A stretch of DNA of 64,000 nucleotides from an uncultured Collinsella sp. (lineage in GTDB: Bacteria > Actinomycetota > Coriobacteriia > Coriobacteriales > Coriobacteriaceae). The DNA lies in NCBI GenBank assembly GCA_959019945.1, contig CAUEQD010000001.1:62001-126000 (forward strand). Direction: 5' to 3'. Shown piece after piece: positions 33,669-42,302 of this stretch; position 1 is the stretch's first letter; every line of letters starts with the position of its first letter. The notes under the pieces were generated by a model, which saw only the letters and a program-made list of their open reading frames with translations, searched no databases and was not told the origin of the DNA. The translations under genes were made by a program, and so were the position numbers.

Positions 33669-34874
33669 ATGCGTACGATCACCGAGTCCGAGTCCACCCC
33701 CAAGGCCGACGGCTTCTTTATGCCCGCTGAGTTTGCCCCGCAGGATCGCGTGTGGATGGGTTGGCCCCACCGCACCGACACCTGGGCCCACGGCGCCAAG
33801 CCGGCTCAGAAGCAGTATGCCGCCATCGCTCGCGCCATCGCCGAGTTCACCCCGGTCACCATGTGCGCCAACCAGGCCGACTACGCTAACTGCAAGGCCG
33901 TCTTCGAGGAAGACGAGAACGTCACCGTTATCGAGATGACCACCGACGACGCCTGGTTCCGCGACACCGCTGCCACCTACGTCATCAACGGCAAGGGCGA
34001 GAAGCGCGCCAACCACTGGCACTTCAACGCCTACGGCGGTCTGGTCGACGGCCTGTACTTCCCGTGGGACAAGGACGAGCAGATCGCCCTTAAGATGGCT
34101 GAGCTCTCCGGCTGCCGTCGCTATCGTCCCGATGACATGATCCTCGAGGGCGGCTCCATCACCGTCGACGGCGAGGGCACCCTTGTCGTGACCGACCAGT
34201 GCCTGCTTTCCCCGGGCCGCACCTGCTCTGCGGTTCTGGAGGAGGAAGAGGATCCCGAGTCCATCTGGCCCAAGTTCAAGAAGAAGTTCGAGCCCTGGAG
34301 CGAGGAGCTTCGCGCCTATATGGACGAGCACCTCAAGGATTACCTGGGTGTCGAGAAGGTCATCTGGGTCAAGGAGGGCATCGACCCCGAGGAGACCAAC
34401 GGCCACATCGATGACGTCGCTACGTTCATCGCCCCGGGCGTCATGGCCTGCATCTGGACCGACGATCCCGAGTATCCGTTCTACGAGCAGTGCCACGCTG
34501 CCTACGAGACTCTCTCCAACGCCGTTGACGCCAAGGGCCGCAAGATGAAGGTCTACAAGCTCTGCATGCCCGTGAACCCGCTGTTCATGGACCAGGCTTC
34601 CTGCGACACCATCGACGCCGACGAGAACGCCGAGCCGCGCGTTGCCGACGAGCCGCTGATCGCTTCTTACATGAACTACCTGGTCACCAACCACGGCGTT
34701 ATCGTCCCGCAGTACGGCGACGAGAACGACCAGCTGGCCGTTGACACGCTCCAGAAGATCTACGACGAGGTCTGGGGCGAGGGCGTCTACAAGTGTGTCG
34801 GCGTTCAGTCCGAGCAGGTCGTCTTCGGCGGCGGAAATATCCACTGCATTACTCAGCAGGAGCCGTCCGCTTAA
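33669..34874 (+). CDS. aguA: Agmatine deiminase paralogue 1 (divergent)
   Basis: Guanidino-group-modifying enzyme, 401 aa, of the agmatine deiminase/PPAD family, expected to convert agmatine to N-carbamoylputrescine and ammonia. Catalytic residues are present: Glu in ILEGGS, His/Asp in NGHIDDVATF and Cys in GGGNIHCITQQ. Two oddities: the usual RD-x-GP motif reads DDAWFRDTAATY, and the normal GRNPQ loop is replaced by GRTCSAVLEEEED with an insertion of about 30 acidic and charged residues, making it longer than typical. GGAGG lies six bases before the ATG. Substrate may differ from that of the second copy at 38335. Confidence 0.82.
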   Translation: MRTITESESTPKADGFFMPAEFAPQDRVWMGWPHRTDTWAHGAKPAQKQYAAIARAIAEFTPVTMCANQADYANCKAVFEEDENVTVIEMTTDDAWFRDTAATYVINGKGEKRANHWHFNAYGGLVDGLYFPWDKDEQIALKMAELSGCRRYRPDDMILEGGSITVDGEGTLVVTDQCLLSPGRTCSAVLEEEEDPESIWPKFKKKFEPWSEELRAYMDEHLKDYLGVEKVIWVKEGIDPEETNGHIDDVATFIAPGVMACIWTDDPEYPFYEQCHAAYETLSNAVDAKGRKMKVYKLCMPVNPLFMDQASCDTIDADENAEPRVADEPLIASYMNYLVTNHGVIVPQYGDENDQLAVDTLQKIYDEVWGEGVYKCVGVQSEQVVFGGGNIHCITQQEPSA

Positions 34875-34875
34875 T

Positions 34876-35000
34876 CGTCTGGCTTTCCGAGGCACCCCAT
34901 CTCGCCGCTCAAACCGTCGCTCGCGTACCAAAGTACGCTTCGCTCCTCTTTCGCGGCGACCTGGGGCACCTCGAAAACCCAGCCGATCAACTGGACAATC
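34876..35000 (+). ncRNA. Post-stop structured element, copy E (longer variant)
   Basis: Begins directly after the aguA stop. The module-2 outer helix is CGAGGCACCCC / GGGGCACCTCG, with an ATCTC and ACCTGG internal loop, a GCCGC / GCGGC helix, TCAAA facing TTTC, and a CGCGTAC / GTACGC apex nearly identical to copy B. Module 1 (the TTTTACCAAA hairpin) is not obvious; instead GGCT and AGCC close the base. Sense orientation. Confidence 0.65.
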
Positions 35001-35072
35001 GGCAAATCAGTCCATCTCGGGGCATTGATGGTTAGCTTGCTTGATGTCTTGGTTGGCTGGGTTTTCTTATAT

Positions 35073-35109
35073 GGGCACTCCGTTGCCTCCACTTCGGAGT
35101 GCCCTTTTT
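35073..35109 (+). terminator. Terminator after aguA
   Basis: GGGCACTCCG pairs with CGGAGTGCCC and is followed by TTTTTCTTT. Good intrinsic terminator for the ptcA-aguD-aguA transcript. Confidence 0.85.
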
Positions 35110-35114
35110 CTTTG

Positions 35115-35196
35115 ATTGAATACGCGTCTGACCTGGGATTTTTTGCGGGTTAGGCCAATTGTTCGCTTGAATTTCCCAGGTCAGACGCGTCTTCAA
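35115..35196. repeat. 82-bp palindrome
   Basis: Perfect 17-base arms ACGCGTCTGACCTGGGA (35122-35138) and TCCCAGGTCAGACGCGT (35174-35190), extended by TTGAA and TTCAA outside with one mismatch each side. The arms flank a 35-base AT-rich centre. It lies after a terminator and before the second antiporter gene. Looks like a dispersed palindrome or small MITE. The rest of the 34875-35417 gap has no supported gene. Confidence 0.7.
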
Positions 35197-35417
35197 TTGC
35201 CGAAAGTTTCCGGTCGCGAGCGCGGCCGTTTTGATCGGAGTATCTATGTACCAGCGTATCGTTATCTACACGCGCCTGTTCCGCGAGCGCTGGTCCAACA
35301 ACTGCATCCTCTCCTCTCTTTGGGATGGCACCTGCACCGGTGACGCGGCCTGCAACCCTACCTTGGGCTGCGCCTTCGGTACAGATGCCATCCTTTTTGC
35401 TGTAGGGGGAGCGTGCC

Positions 35418-36826
35418 GTGGCAGGTAAAAAGTTCTCCCTGTTCGAGGTCATCCTCTCGGTTATCTGCGTTGTCTTTACCATCGAGGCGGCCGCTCCGGC
35501 ATCTGCCATGGGTAACGTGCAGTTCTTCTGGTGGATTTTCCTTATCGCTACGTTTTTGCTTCCCTATGGCCTGGTAGTTGCCGAGCTGGGTACGGCGTTC
35601 GATTCCGAGGGCGGCCTGTACGATTGGGTTCGCCTGGGCTTGGGCGACCGTTGGGGTGCCCGCTGCTCCTGGTGCTACTGGGTCAACTTTCCGCTGTGGG
35701 TGGCAAGCATCGCCTGTATGTTTCCCAGTGTCATCAATGCGGTATGGGGTGTCGAGTTTTCGCTCGGGGTCCGAATTGCCATCGAGCTTGCCTTTGTGTG
35801 GGGCGTCACGGTCATGGCAATGCAGCCGGTGGCCGAGGCCGATTGGGTCATGGATGGCGGCGCCGTCATCAAGGTGCTCATTACCGCCGTGGTGGGAATC
35901 GTCGGCATCTGGTTTGCCTGCAACAACGGCTTTGCCAACGATATGTCGTTTAAGACCTTTGTCCCCGATCTGGGAGACACTAACTCACTGACGTATCTTT
36001 CGATCATCCTCTTCAATTTTATGGGCTTTGAGGTGGTCGCGACCTTTGCCAGCACGATGAAAAACCCGTCGCGTGATATCCCCAAGGCGGTTACCGCCGG
36101 TGGCGTTGCCATCGCGGCGATCTACATTATCTGTGGCATCGGTATTGGAGCCGCGGTTCCCACCGAGCAGCTTTCACTCGATTCGGGCATTGTGGACGCG
36201 GTTGCCGCCATGGTGGGGCGCGCTCACCCGCTGACGATGGTCGTGGGCATGGCCTTTTTGGTGACGCTGTTCGCCAACATGATCTGCTGGAGTTTTGGCG
36301 TCAACAACGTGGCGAGCTATGCCGCGCGCCATGGTAACATGCCGCGCCCCTTTGCGCTGGTGTCCAAGAAGACCGGCATGCCTAATGGCTGGCACTCATT
36401 AACGGTTGTTTTGCCAGCTTGGTGCTGCTACTTCAGATTCCGCTGGGCGAAGGTTCCGACGTCTTTTGGGTCTTCTTCTCGATGAACGTCGTCTTTCTGC
36501 TCATGAGCTATATCCCGATGTTCCCGGCGTTTTGGCGCCTGCGTAAATACGACGACCGCCCACGTGTGTTCCGCGCGCCCTTCGAGGGCAAGGTGCTTGC
36601 GGTAGCGCTTGCGGTGCCGGTGGTAGAGCTCGTGCTTTCGATTGTTGCGACAATCGTGCCGCTTAACAGCTCGCCCGCCGAGATGTCAAAGTTGCCGATC
36701 CTCATGGGTGTGGTGATCGGCGTGTTGCTGGGCGAGGTTTCGCGCCTCATATCGCGCCGCGGCCGCAGCATCGACAATCCCGGCGTTGGCGCAAGGGGGA
36801 CAGGTCGCTTTGCACCAAAACAGTAG
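35418..36826 (+). pseudogene. Second agmatine/putrescine antiporter, frameshifted
   Basis: Paralogue of aguD. Residues 1-325 align throughout with aguD (AAPASAMGNVQFFWWIFL, FNFMGFEV, SFGVNNVASYAARHGNMP). After MPNGW at about 36388-36394 the frame shifts: the continuation LINGCFASLVLLLQIP is found in another frame and runs to 36826. Restoring one base (a G in the GGCTGGCAC stretch) joins the two parts. Start is GTG with GGGGGAG six bases upstream. The last codons run through a GGGGGACAGG element, so the C-terminus may be altered too. Either a recent pseudogene or a one-base sequencing error. Confidence 0.8.
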
Positions 36827-36861
36827 CGCCGCGAGTTGTGCGGTGCTAGATGCATCTTGGA

Positions 36862-37053
36862 TTACTGCTTACGCTGCTCGGGATCAGATGCGAGCTTGGG
36901 TGCAAAGTAGGGGACGTGGCCCAGGTAAGGGCAGCTGTCCGTGCGTTCGTCGACAACACAGGGGATATCGTCGTAGGTGAGTGAGTCGCTCAGGCGGGCG
37001 ATGGCCTTGGCTGCAGGAGCGACGAGCATCTTGAGCGGTGCGATAGGCGCCAT
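36862..37053 (-). CDS. Small hypothetical protein, 63 aa
   Basis: A 63-residue frame with a strong AAAAGGAG five bases before the ATG. The product begins MAPIAPLKMLVAPAAKAIARL and ends with a Cys/Pro-containing segment (DDIPCVVDERTDSCPYLGHV). No family is recognised. The good ribosome site and protein-like composition support a real gene. It stands alone between the broken antiporter and a repeat array. Confidence 0.6.
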   Translation of the reverse strand: MAPIAPLKMLVAPAAKAIARLSDSLTYDDIPCVVDERTDSCPYLGHVPYFAPKLASDPEQRKQ

Positions 37054-37137
37054 GGCATCTCCTTTTCTTCATGCGACCCGTGTTTTGGCGTGAATGTATA
37101 CGCCGCAAGTCTAGCATCCCGCCGCGGAGAGCTTCAA

Positions 37138-37172
37138 ACCACCACAAAGGGGACAGGCACCTTCGTGGTGGT
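37138..37172. repeat. REP-like hairpin with GGGGACAGG loop
   Basis: ACCACCACAAAGG and CCTTCGTGGTGGT around GGACAGGCA, one base different from the copy at 20381-20415. Confidence 0.75.
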
Positions 37173-37206
37173 TTTGCCGGTCACCATGGCGCCTCATCTT
37201 CGTTTG

Positions 37207-37342
37207 TCTCGATTTGTAACATCTGGCTGGCAAAATCGTCTCTACCTGTTACAGATTGAGATTATTCGACTCGGGTCGTGTGGTTCGTCTCAATCTGTAA
37301 CAGCGGGACGGGGATTTGGACCCTAGATGTTACAGATTGAGA
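37207..37342. repeat. Array of two 55-bp dyad repeats (units 8-9)
   Basis: Units at 37207-37261 and 37288-37342, each 55 bp with an 81-bp period. Arms TCTCGATTTGTAACA / TGTTACAGATTGAGA and TCTCAATCTGTAACA / TGTTACAGATTGAGA, the latter perfect. It ends ten bases from the stop of the LuxR-type gene. Confidence 0.9.
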
Positions 37343-37352
37343 CAATTGAAGT

Positions 37353-38156
37353 TCAGCCAAGGATATTTTGGACGGCAGTCATAAGGCCCAGGCGGTTGCT
37401 GACGCCGAGCTTGCGATAGATGGCGTTGACGTGCTTCTTGACGGTTGACTCGCTTATGAATAGCTCGTTTGCCATCTGTTTGTTCGTTTTGCCGCCGAGC
37501 ATGAGCCGCATGACTTCGGCTTCGCGCGGTTGGATATTGTGTTCTGTAATGAAGGCGTTCAGATGGTTTGTGTCTTCGGTCTGGGTGAGTTTAATGCCCC
37601 GAGGATAGAGGTTGGCGAGCGCGAGGCTCGCGTGCCGAGCGATTTCGAGCAGGATTGCGAGCTCGGTGTCGGTGAAGTCCCCGGCCGTGCGTTCGCGAAA
37701 CAGGGTGATGCTTCCCAGCGGGCTGTCGTTGTGCGCGAGCGTGGCCGTGCAGCCAAAGTAGACGCCCTGCGGTTCCATCCATTTGCGATAGATGGGCGTG
37801 GCGTCGCGTCGCTCGACGTCGACGAGGTCGAGGTCGCGGTAGACGCCGACCTTATGTAGGTCAAAGCTCCATGTTGTATAGTCCATCGCGGCGTAGCGGT
37901 TGTAGTAGTCGCTCAGCGCGCGGTCGTCCATTCCGCTGCTTGCGGGGTGGACGTAGCGTGGCGCATCACTGCTTGCCGCTTCGATCAGGTCGAACATGGC
38001 GATCCGATGAGGCACGAGTCCTGTCGTTCCCTCGAGGGTCTCCTTTTGCAGCATATCGACACCGTGTGATGCGTGGATTGCGAGTGCGAGCTCGTTGAGG
38101 GCGGTCCAGGTCGTACTGTCCAGCTCAATAGTTTGCTGTTTATTGCATGGGGGCAT
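37353..38156 (-). CDS. Soluble LuxR-family regulator
   Basis: Transcription factor of 267 aa with a C-terminal LuxR helix-turn-helix (IQPREAEVMRLMLGGKTNKQ, then ESTVKKHVNAIYRKLGVSNR) and an N-terminal sensor-like domain of about 190 residues resembling a GAF fold (LGSITLFRERTAGDFTDTELAI). The ATG at 38156 has AAGGA six bases upstream; an in-frame ATG at 38192 lacks one. It is divergent from the second aguA, so it probably regulates that gene or the agmatine cluster. Confidence 0.8.
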   Translation of the reverse strand: MPPCNKQQTIELDSTTWTALNELALAIHASHGVDMLQKETLEGTTGLVPHRIAMFDLIEAASSDAPRYVHPASSGMDDRALSDYYNRYAAMDYTTWSFDLHKVGVYRDLDLVDVERRDATPIYRKWMEPQGVYFGCTATLAHNDSPLGSITLFRERTAGDFTDTELAILLEIARHASLALANLYPRGIKLTQTEDTNHLNAFITEHNIQPREAEVMRLMLGGKTNKQMANELFISESTVKKHVNAIYRKLGVSNRLGLMTAVQNILG

Positions 38157-38334
38157 AGGGCGTCCTTTCCATTGTGGAACCCAGTATGTCATGTTCTCGG
38201 CCTGAATAGAACTTTAGGTCAGCGAATGGTATACCGTCGGTCGCTGAAAGGGGCTCGAGGGACCATTGAGAACATCTCGGTGCGGCCGCATCTTGGTCTC
38301 GTCAAGCAAAAGCACCGAAATTTAGGAGCTTGAA

Positions 38335-39456
38335 ATGAAGACCATCTACGAGAGTGAGTCCACACCTAAGAAGGACGGGTTCTATATGCCCGGCGAGTAT
38401 GAGGAGCAGGAGCGTACCTGGATTCTGTGGCCGCATCGCTCCGACGTGTGGCGCTGCGGTGCCAAGCCGGCGCAGAAGGTCTTCACCGAGATCATCAAGA
38501 CCGTTGCACGTTTTCAGCCCATCACCGTTGGTGTCAATGCCGAGGATTTCCCTGCGGTGTGCGAGATTTTCGATGGCGTTGAGAACGTGCGCGTTATCCA
38601 CATGGAGTACAACGACAGCTGGATTCGCGACCCCGGCCCGGCGTTCCTTGTTAATGACAATGGTGAGGTTGCTCTTTCGCACTTCCACTTTAATGCTTAC
38701 GGCGGTTTCATTGACGGCCTGTATTTCCCGTGGGACAAGGACGCTTCCATCGGCTTGCAGGTGGCGCAGCTCGAGCAGGTCGACCGCTATCGTCCCGAGG
38801 ACTACATCCTCGAGGGCGGCTCGTTTAACTGCGACGGCCAGGGCACCGTGGTGACCACCGAGATGTGCCTGCTCAATGAGGACCGCAACCCCCAGTACAC
38901 CAAGGAGCAGATCGAGGAGAAGCTTGCCGAGTACCTGGGCATCGAGAAGGTCATTTGGATCAAGGACGGCATCGACCCGTTTGAGACCAACGGGCACGTG
39001 GACGACGTCGCATGCTTTAGTGCGCCCGGCGAGGTCTGCTGCATGTGGACCGATGATCCCAACCATAAGTTCTACAAGGAGTGCCAAGAGGCGTATAAGA
39101 CGCTTTCCGAGACGACAGATGCCCGTGGCCGCAAGCTCAAGATCCACAAGGTGATTATGCCTGCGACCTCGGTATATATGACCGAAGAGGAGGCCAGCAC
39201 GATTGACCCCGTCGAGGGTGTGCTGCCGCGTACTCCCGAGGACGCTTTCGAGCCGAGCTACCTCAACTTCCTGCCCATCAACGGTGCGGTGCTTGTACCG
39301 CAGTTCGGCGATCCCAATGACGCCCAGGCGCTCAAGGATATCCAGGCTGCTTATCCGGACCGCGAAGTCATCGGTATCATGACTCGCGAGGTTATTTACG
39401 GCGGCGGCAACATTCACTGCATCACCCAGCAGCAGCCCAAGGCGCGCTGCAAGTAG
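38335..39456 (+). CDS. aguA: Agmatine deiminase
   Basis: Canonical agmatine deiminase, 373 aa, converting agmatine to N-carbamoylputrescine plus ammonia. It has NDSWIRDPGP (standard RD-x-GP), ILEGGS, the LLNEDRNPQYTKEQ loop, NGHVDDVACF and the nucleophile Cys in GGGNIHCITQQQP. AGGAG precedes the ATG by six bases. Of the two paralogues this one has all family motifs intact and is the safer assignment for agmatine turnover. It is divergent from a LuxR regulator and followed by a terminator. Confidence 0.92.
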   Translation: MKTIYESESTPKKDGFYMPGEYEEQERTWILWPHRSDVWRCGAKPAQKVFTEIIKTVARFQPITVGVNAEDFPAVCEIFDGVENVRVIHMEYNDSWIRDPGPAFLVNDNGEVALSHFHFNAYGGFIDGLYFPWDKDASIGLQVAQLEQVDRYRPEDYILEGGSFNCDGQGTVVTTEMCLLNEDRNPQYTKEQIEEKLAEYLGIEKVIWIKDGIDPFETNGHVDDVACFSAPGEVCCMWTDDPNHKFYKECQEAYKTLSETTDARGRKLKIHKVIMPATSVYMTEEEASTIDPVEGVLPRTPEDAFEPSYLNFLPINGAVLVPQFGDPNDAQALKDIQAAYPDREVIGIMTREVIYGGGNIHCITQQQPKARCK

Positions 39457-39496
39457 AGGCGGTTGCAGGCACACGGGGTAGTGTCGATATGACCTG

Positions 39497-39530
39497 GGGC
39501 CCGCTGGCGCACACGCTGGCGGGCCCTTTT
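39497..39530 (+). terminator. Terminator after the second aguA
   Basis: GGGCCCGC pairs with GCGGGCCC over a loop containing GCGCACACGC, followed by TTTTGCGTG. Confidence 0.75.
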
Positions 39531-39594
39531 GCGTGCGGCGGGCAGCGTTGCACGCGGGCACTCGGGTCTAAGCGAGGGTACCAGGGGCCTTGCT

Positions 39595-39627
39595 TATCGT
39601 CGATAGTTGGTCTAGAATCGTCGATAG
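39595..39627 (+). promoter_or_regulatory. Paired operator upstream of the AlbA_2 gene
   Basis: TATCGTCGATAG (39595-39606) and AATCGTCGATAG (39616-39627) repeat with a 21-bp period, so both face the same side of the helix. Each contains the TATCG / CGATA dyad. A GTCTAGAAT-like -10 lies between them. Likely autoregulatory sites. Confidence 0.65.
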
Positions 39628-39645
39628 TCGATGATGGGGGGTAGC

Positions 39646-41196
39646 ATGCAGCTTGTTGAAAGTGAGACCGTGGAGTTCAAGTGCACATTTACCCCTAAGC
39701 TGCTCAAAGCTGTGGTGGCGTTTGCCAATTCGAATGGCGGTACCTTGTATATCGGAATCGACGATTTTGGCAGCATCGTCGGCGTGGACGATATCGATGC
39801 CACCATGCTTCAATGCTCTAATGCAATAACCGATGGCGTGTATCCCGACGTTTCTGAAATCACGACGGTCTCCGCATTGGACATCGATGGCGCAGCGTTG
39901 GTGAAAATCGAGGTGGAAGCGGGTCCTCACAAGCCGTACTGCCTGTGCTCGAAGGGATTTGTTCCCGCCGGGGTATATCGGCGCCTAGGCCCTGCAAACG
40001 TGCCCATCGAGATGGCCCAGATCCGCTCGATGATCAAGCGCACCGACGGCGATTATTTTGAGACCGCGCGCTCTCATGAACAGAGCTTGACGTTTTTTGA
40101 AGCCGAGCGGGTCTTTAGGCGCGCGGAGATTACGTTTGACCAAACCTCTCAAAAGAATCTCGGCCTTATCGATGAGCTGGGCTTTTACACCAATTTGGCA
40201 CTGCTGGTCTCTGACCAAAACCCCTTTGCAGTCCGCGCTGGCCTCTTCAACGACGATGCGTATACCGAGTTTATCGACCGTCAGGATGGCGAGGGCTCGA
40301 TCTTCAGGCAGATAGAGGATATCGAACGGTTCCTCAATATATCGAACGCAACGCGTATGTACTTTGTGCCGGGAAGGCTCGATCGCATAGATAAGGACGA
40401 CTATCCCCGCGAGGCTGTTCGAGAGGGAATTCTGAACCTGTTTATCCATCGCGACTACGAATCTTCGGTGGCGTCTCTTATCAAGATGAGCCGTACGGCG
40501 CTTGAATTTACCAATGCGGGAGGGCCGCAGCACATCAGCGTCGAGGAGGCGCTTGCGGGCGGCTCGGACGCTCGGAATCCAAAGCTGCAACTGCTCTTTT
40601 TGCGTCTGGGGATGGTTGAGGCGTTTGGAACGGGCCTCAAGGGGATCCGTGCGCTCTATGAGGCGGAAGGGTTGGAACCCGAGGTCTGCGCCTACCCTGC
40701 AATGTTTAGGTTGTCGCTGCCCAACGTCAACGCCGTGCGCAATTCCTATCTGACGCCTCGTGGCAATAGCGGTCCCAACTTGCGTGGGGATTACAACGAT
40801 TATGAGCAGCTCGAGCGGGAAGGGGCGCTGCCGCCCGATGTTTCGCAGGCGTTTGCATCCGTGCGAGCGCAGCGAGAGGGGCACGTGTCGATGAATGGCG
40901 ACTGCGGCCACGAGGTGCGTGCCAAGCTCGTGGAGGAGCTTGGCTTTGATGTTGCGTGCAAGGCGTCCGCGATGCTACAGGATGTCTCGGACGAGCGACG
41001 TGGCGGATACGCTCGCACCTTGATTCGCTTTGCCCTTGAGCGGCCCCGCGGTTTTACGCGTCAGGATGCTTCGGACGCTCTGGGAACTGGGCGCGACGTG
41101 ACGCTGCGGGTTATCAACGGTTTACTTGAGGAAGGCGCACTCGTTAAAGAGGGGCGTGCTCGAGCGACGAGATATCGCGCTGTCGGACAGGTTTAG
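39646..41196 (+). CDS. AlbA_2-domain (divergent AAA-4 / Schlafen-type) protein
   Basis: A 516-residue protein with an N-terminal AlbA_2 domain (ESETVEFKCTF, AFANSNGGTLYIGIDDFG) followed by an HATPase-like C-terminal half (EAVREGILNLFIHRDY and RLGMVEAFGTGLKGI) and a winged-helix tail at about 465-515 (FTRQDASDALGTGRDVTLRVI). Such proteins are usually annotated as putative transcriptional regulators or ATP-binding proteins. The ATG at 39646 follows GGGGGG by four bases; one at 39631 lies upstream. Paired dyads just upstream suggest autoregulation. Confidence 0.8.
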   Translation: MQLVESETVEFKCTFTPKLLKAVVAFANSNGGTLYIGIDDFGSIVGVDDIDATMLQCSNAITDGVYPDVSEITTVSALDIDGAALVKIEVEAGPHKPYCLCSKGFVPAGVYRRLGPANVPIEMAQIRSMIKRTDGDYFETARSHEQSLTFFEAERVFRRAEITFDQTSQKNLGLIDELGFYTNLALLVSDQNPFAVRAGLFNDDAYTEFIDRQDGEGSIFRQIEDIERFLNISNATRMYFVPGRLDRIDKDDYPREAVREGILNLFIHRDYESSVASLIKMSRTALEFTNAGGPQHISVEEALAGGSDARNPKLQLLFLRLGMVEAFGTGLKGIRALYEAEGLEPEVCAYPAMFRLSLPNVNAVRNSYLTPRGNSGPNLRGDYNDYEQLEREGALPPDVSQAFASVRAQREGHVSMNGDCGHEVRAKLVEELGFDVACKASAMLQDVSDERRGGYARTLIRFALERPRGFTRQDASDALGTGRDVTLRVINGLLEEGALVKEGRARATRYRAVGQV

Positions 41197-41278
41197 GGAC
41201 GGGCGGTCCGGCCCCCTGGGTTATTCCTGGGCAGAGGCCAAGGGCCGGGTGCCCGGCTCGCCTTGATTGAAGGGGTAC

Positions 41279-41923
41279 TTAGAGCGTGCCGCCGTACATG
41301 TAGACGATAAAGCCGTCACCGGTGTCTTGGCTGTGGTCCTCTAGGATGCGCTTCATGTTGAGGTGCTCGTAGAACTGCCAATCGGAGTTGCAGTCGCTCA
41401 TCAGGAAGAATTTGGTGCACCCGGCTGTGGCGAGTTCGGCGCGCGCAAGGTCGATGAGCGCACGGCCGAGCCCCTTGCCCTGCCACTCGGGCACGATGAT
41501 GATCAGGTTGAGCTGGCCCTGGGCATATTCGTTGCCCGTGGCGGCAAAGCGGTCGGCTGTTGCCTTCTCGCGGCTATCGCCAAAGAGCGAGCCTTCGAGC
41601 TTGGCATCGGCGGTCTTTGCCATCTCGGTTGCCTGGGCGAACATCTCGTTGTAGCAGGGCTCCCACGTGGGATTGGTGCGTGGTTTGCCGTCTTCGAAGA
41701 TGCCGATGCAGCAAGCGGCGATGATGCGGCCTTCAGCTTCGGCAACGAGCGCGATGGGGGAGCGCTGCAGCTGCATGGCGATGTTAAAGCGCACACAGAA
41801 ATCGGCGGCTTCGACGTCGCCTCGGTTGCGCAGCGTGTTGCACCACAGCTGGTTGTAGATGGCGGCGATGCCGGCTAGGTCATCGAGCGTGGCGGCACGC
41901 AGAGTTACGTTGTCAAGGCTCAT
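41279..41923 (-). CDS. GNAT-family N-acetyltransferase
   Basis: Acetyl-CoA-dependent acetyltransferase, 214 aa. It starts VTLRAATLDDLAGIAAIYN. The acetyl-CoA-binding motif is IIVPEWQGKGLGRALIDLAR (Q-x-x-G-x-G/A), followed by CTKFFLMSDCNSDWQFYEHL. AAGGAG precedes the ATG at 41923. The substrate is not readable. Monocistronic, between repeats and the AlbA_2 gene. Confidence 0.85.
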   Translation of the reverse strand: MSLDNVTLRAATLDDLAGIAAIYNQLWCNTLRNRGDVEAADFCVRFNIAMQLQRSPIALVAEAEGRIIAACCIGIFEDGKPRTNPTWEPCYNEMFAQATEMAKTADAKLEGSLFGDSREKATADRFAATGNEYAQGQLNLIIIVPEWQGKGLGRALIDLARAELATAGCTKFFLMSDCNSDWQFYEHLNMKRILEDHSQDTGDGFIVYMYGGTL

Positions 41924-42002
41924 GGGGGCTCCTTCCAAGTTGGGTCAGGCCACTTCTGAGTGTGACATGGCCGCAGGGCGCCCGCATCAATCATTCGGCA
42001 GA

Positions 42003-42120
42003 CGAGCCCCGATACCTCGGGGACGGAGAGGTGGCAATTGGGTAGTCATTGGGGACGTTCTTAAAAGACTAGTCAAACAAGAGCGTCTCCAACGACTACC
42101 CCAAAAGGAGCGTCCCCAAG
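42003..42120. repeat. REP-like GGGGAC elements
   Basis: GGGGACGG at 42020, then GGTAGTCATTGGGGACG at 42040 with pairing to CGACTACCCC near 42104, and a final AGCGTCCCCAAGTGCC. The 42041-42074 segment is closely related to 14710-14744. Non-coding gap 41924-42155. Confidence 0.65.
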
Positions 42121-42155
42121 TGCCAGCTTTGGCAACGACGCTGGCAGAAAAACGT

Positions 42156-42302
42156 CAGCGAAAATCCGCCAGAGCGAGCAAGGTGCCTTGAAGCGAGGCG
42201 GCATTGACCTTTTGGTCATGCCGTCGAAGCTGAAAGGCAGATTGCTCGCTCTGGCGGGTTTGCAGCGTCGGCCGGTTACGGCGTTTGGTAAAACGCCGTA
42301 AC
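42156..42302 (-). ncRNA. Post-stop structured element, copy C
   Basis: Begins at the aroF stop (minus strand). Module 1: GGTTACGGCG / CGCCGTAACC, perfect, loop TTTTACCAAA. Then GACGCTGCAA. Module 2: outer helix CCCGCCAGAGCG / CGCTCTGGCGG (both sides changed from copies A and B), internal loop ATCTG and ACCTTG, helix GCCTT / AAGGC (changed on both sides), apex GGCATGACC / GGTCAATGCC, ending TTTTCGCTG. Sense orientation to aroF. Confidence 0.75.
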
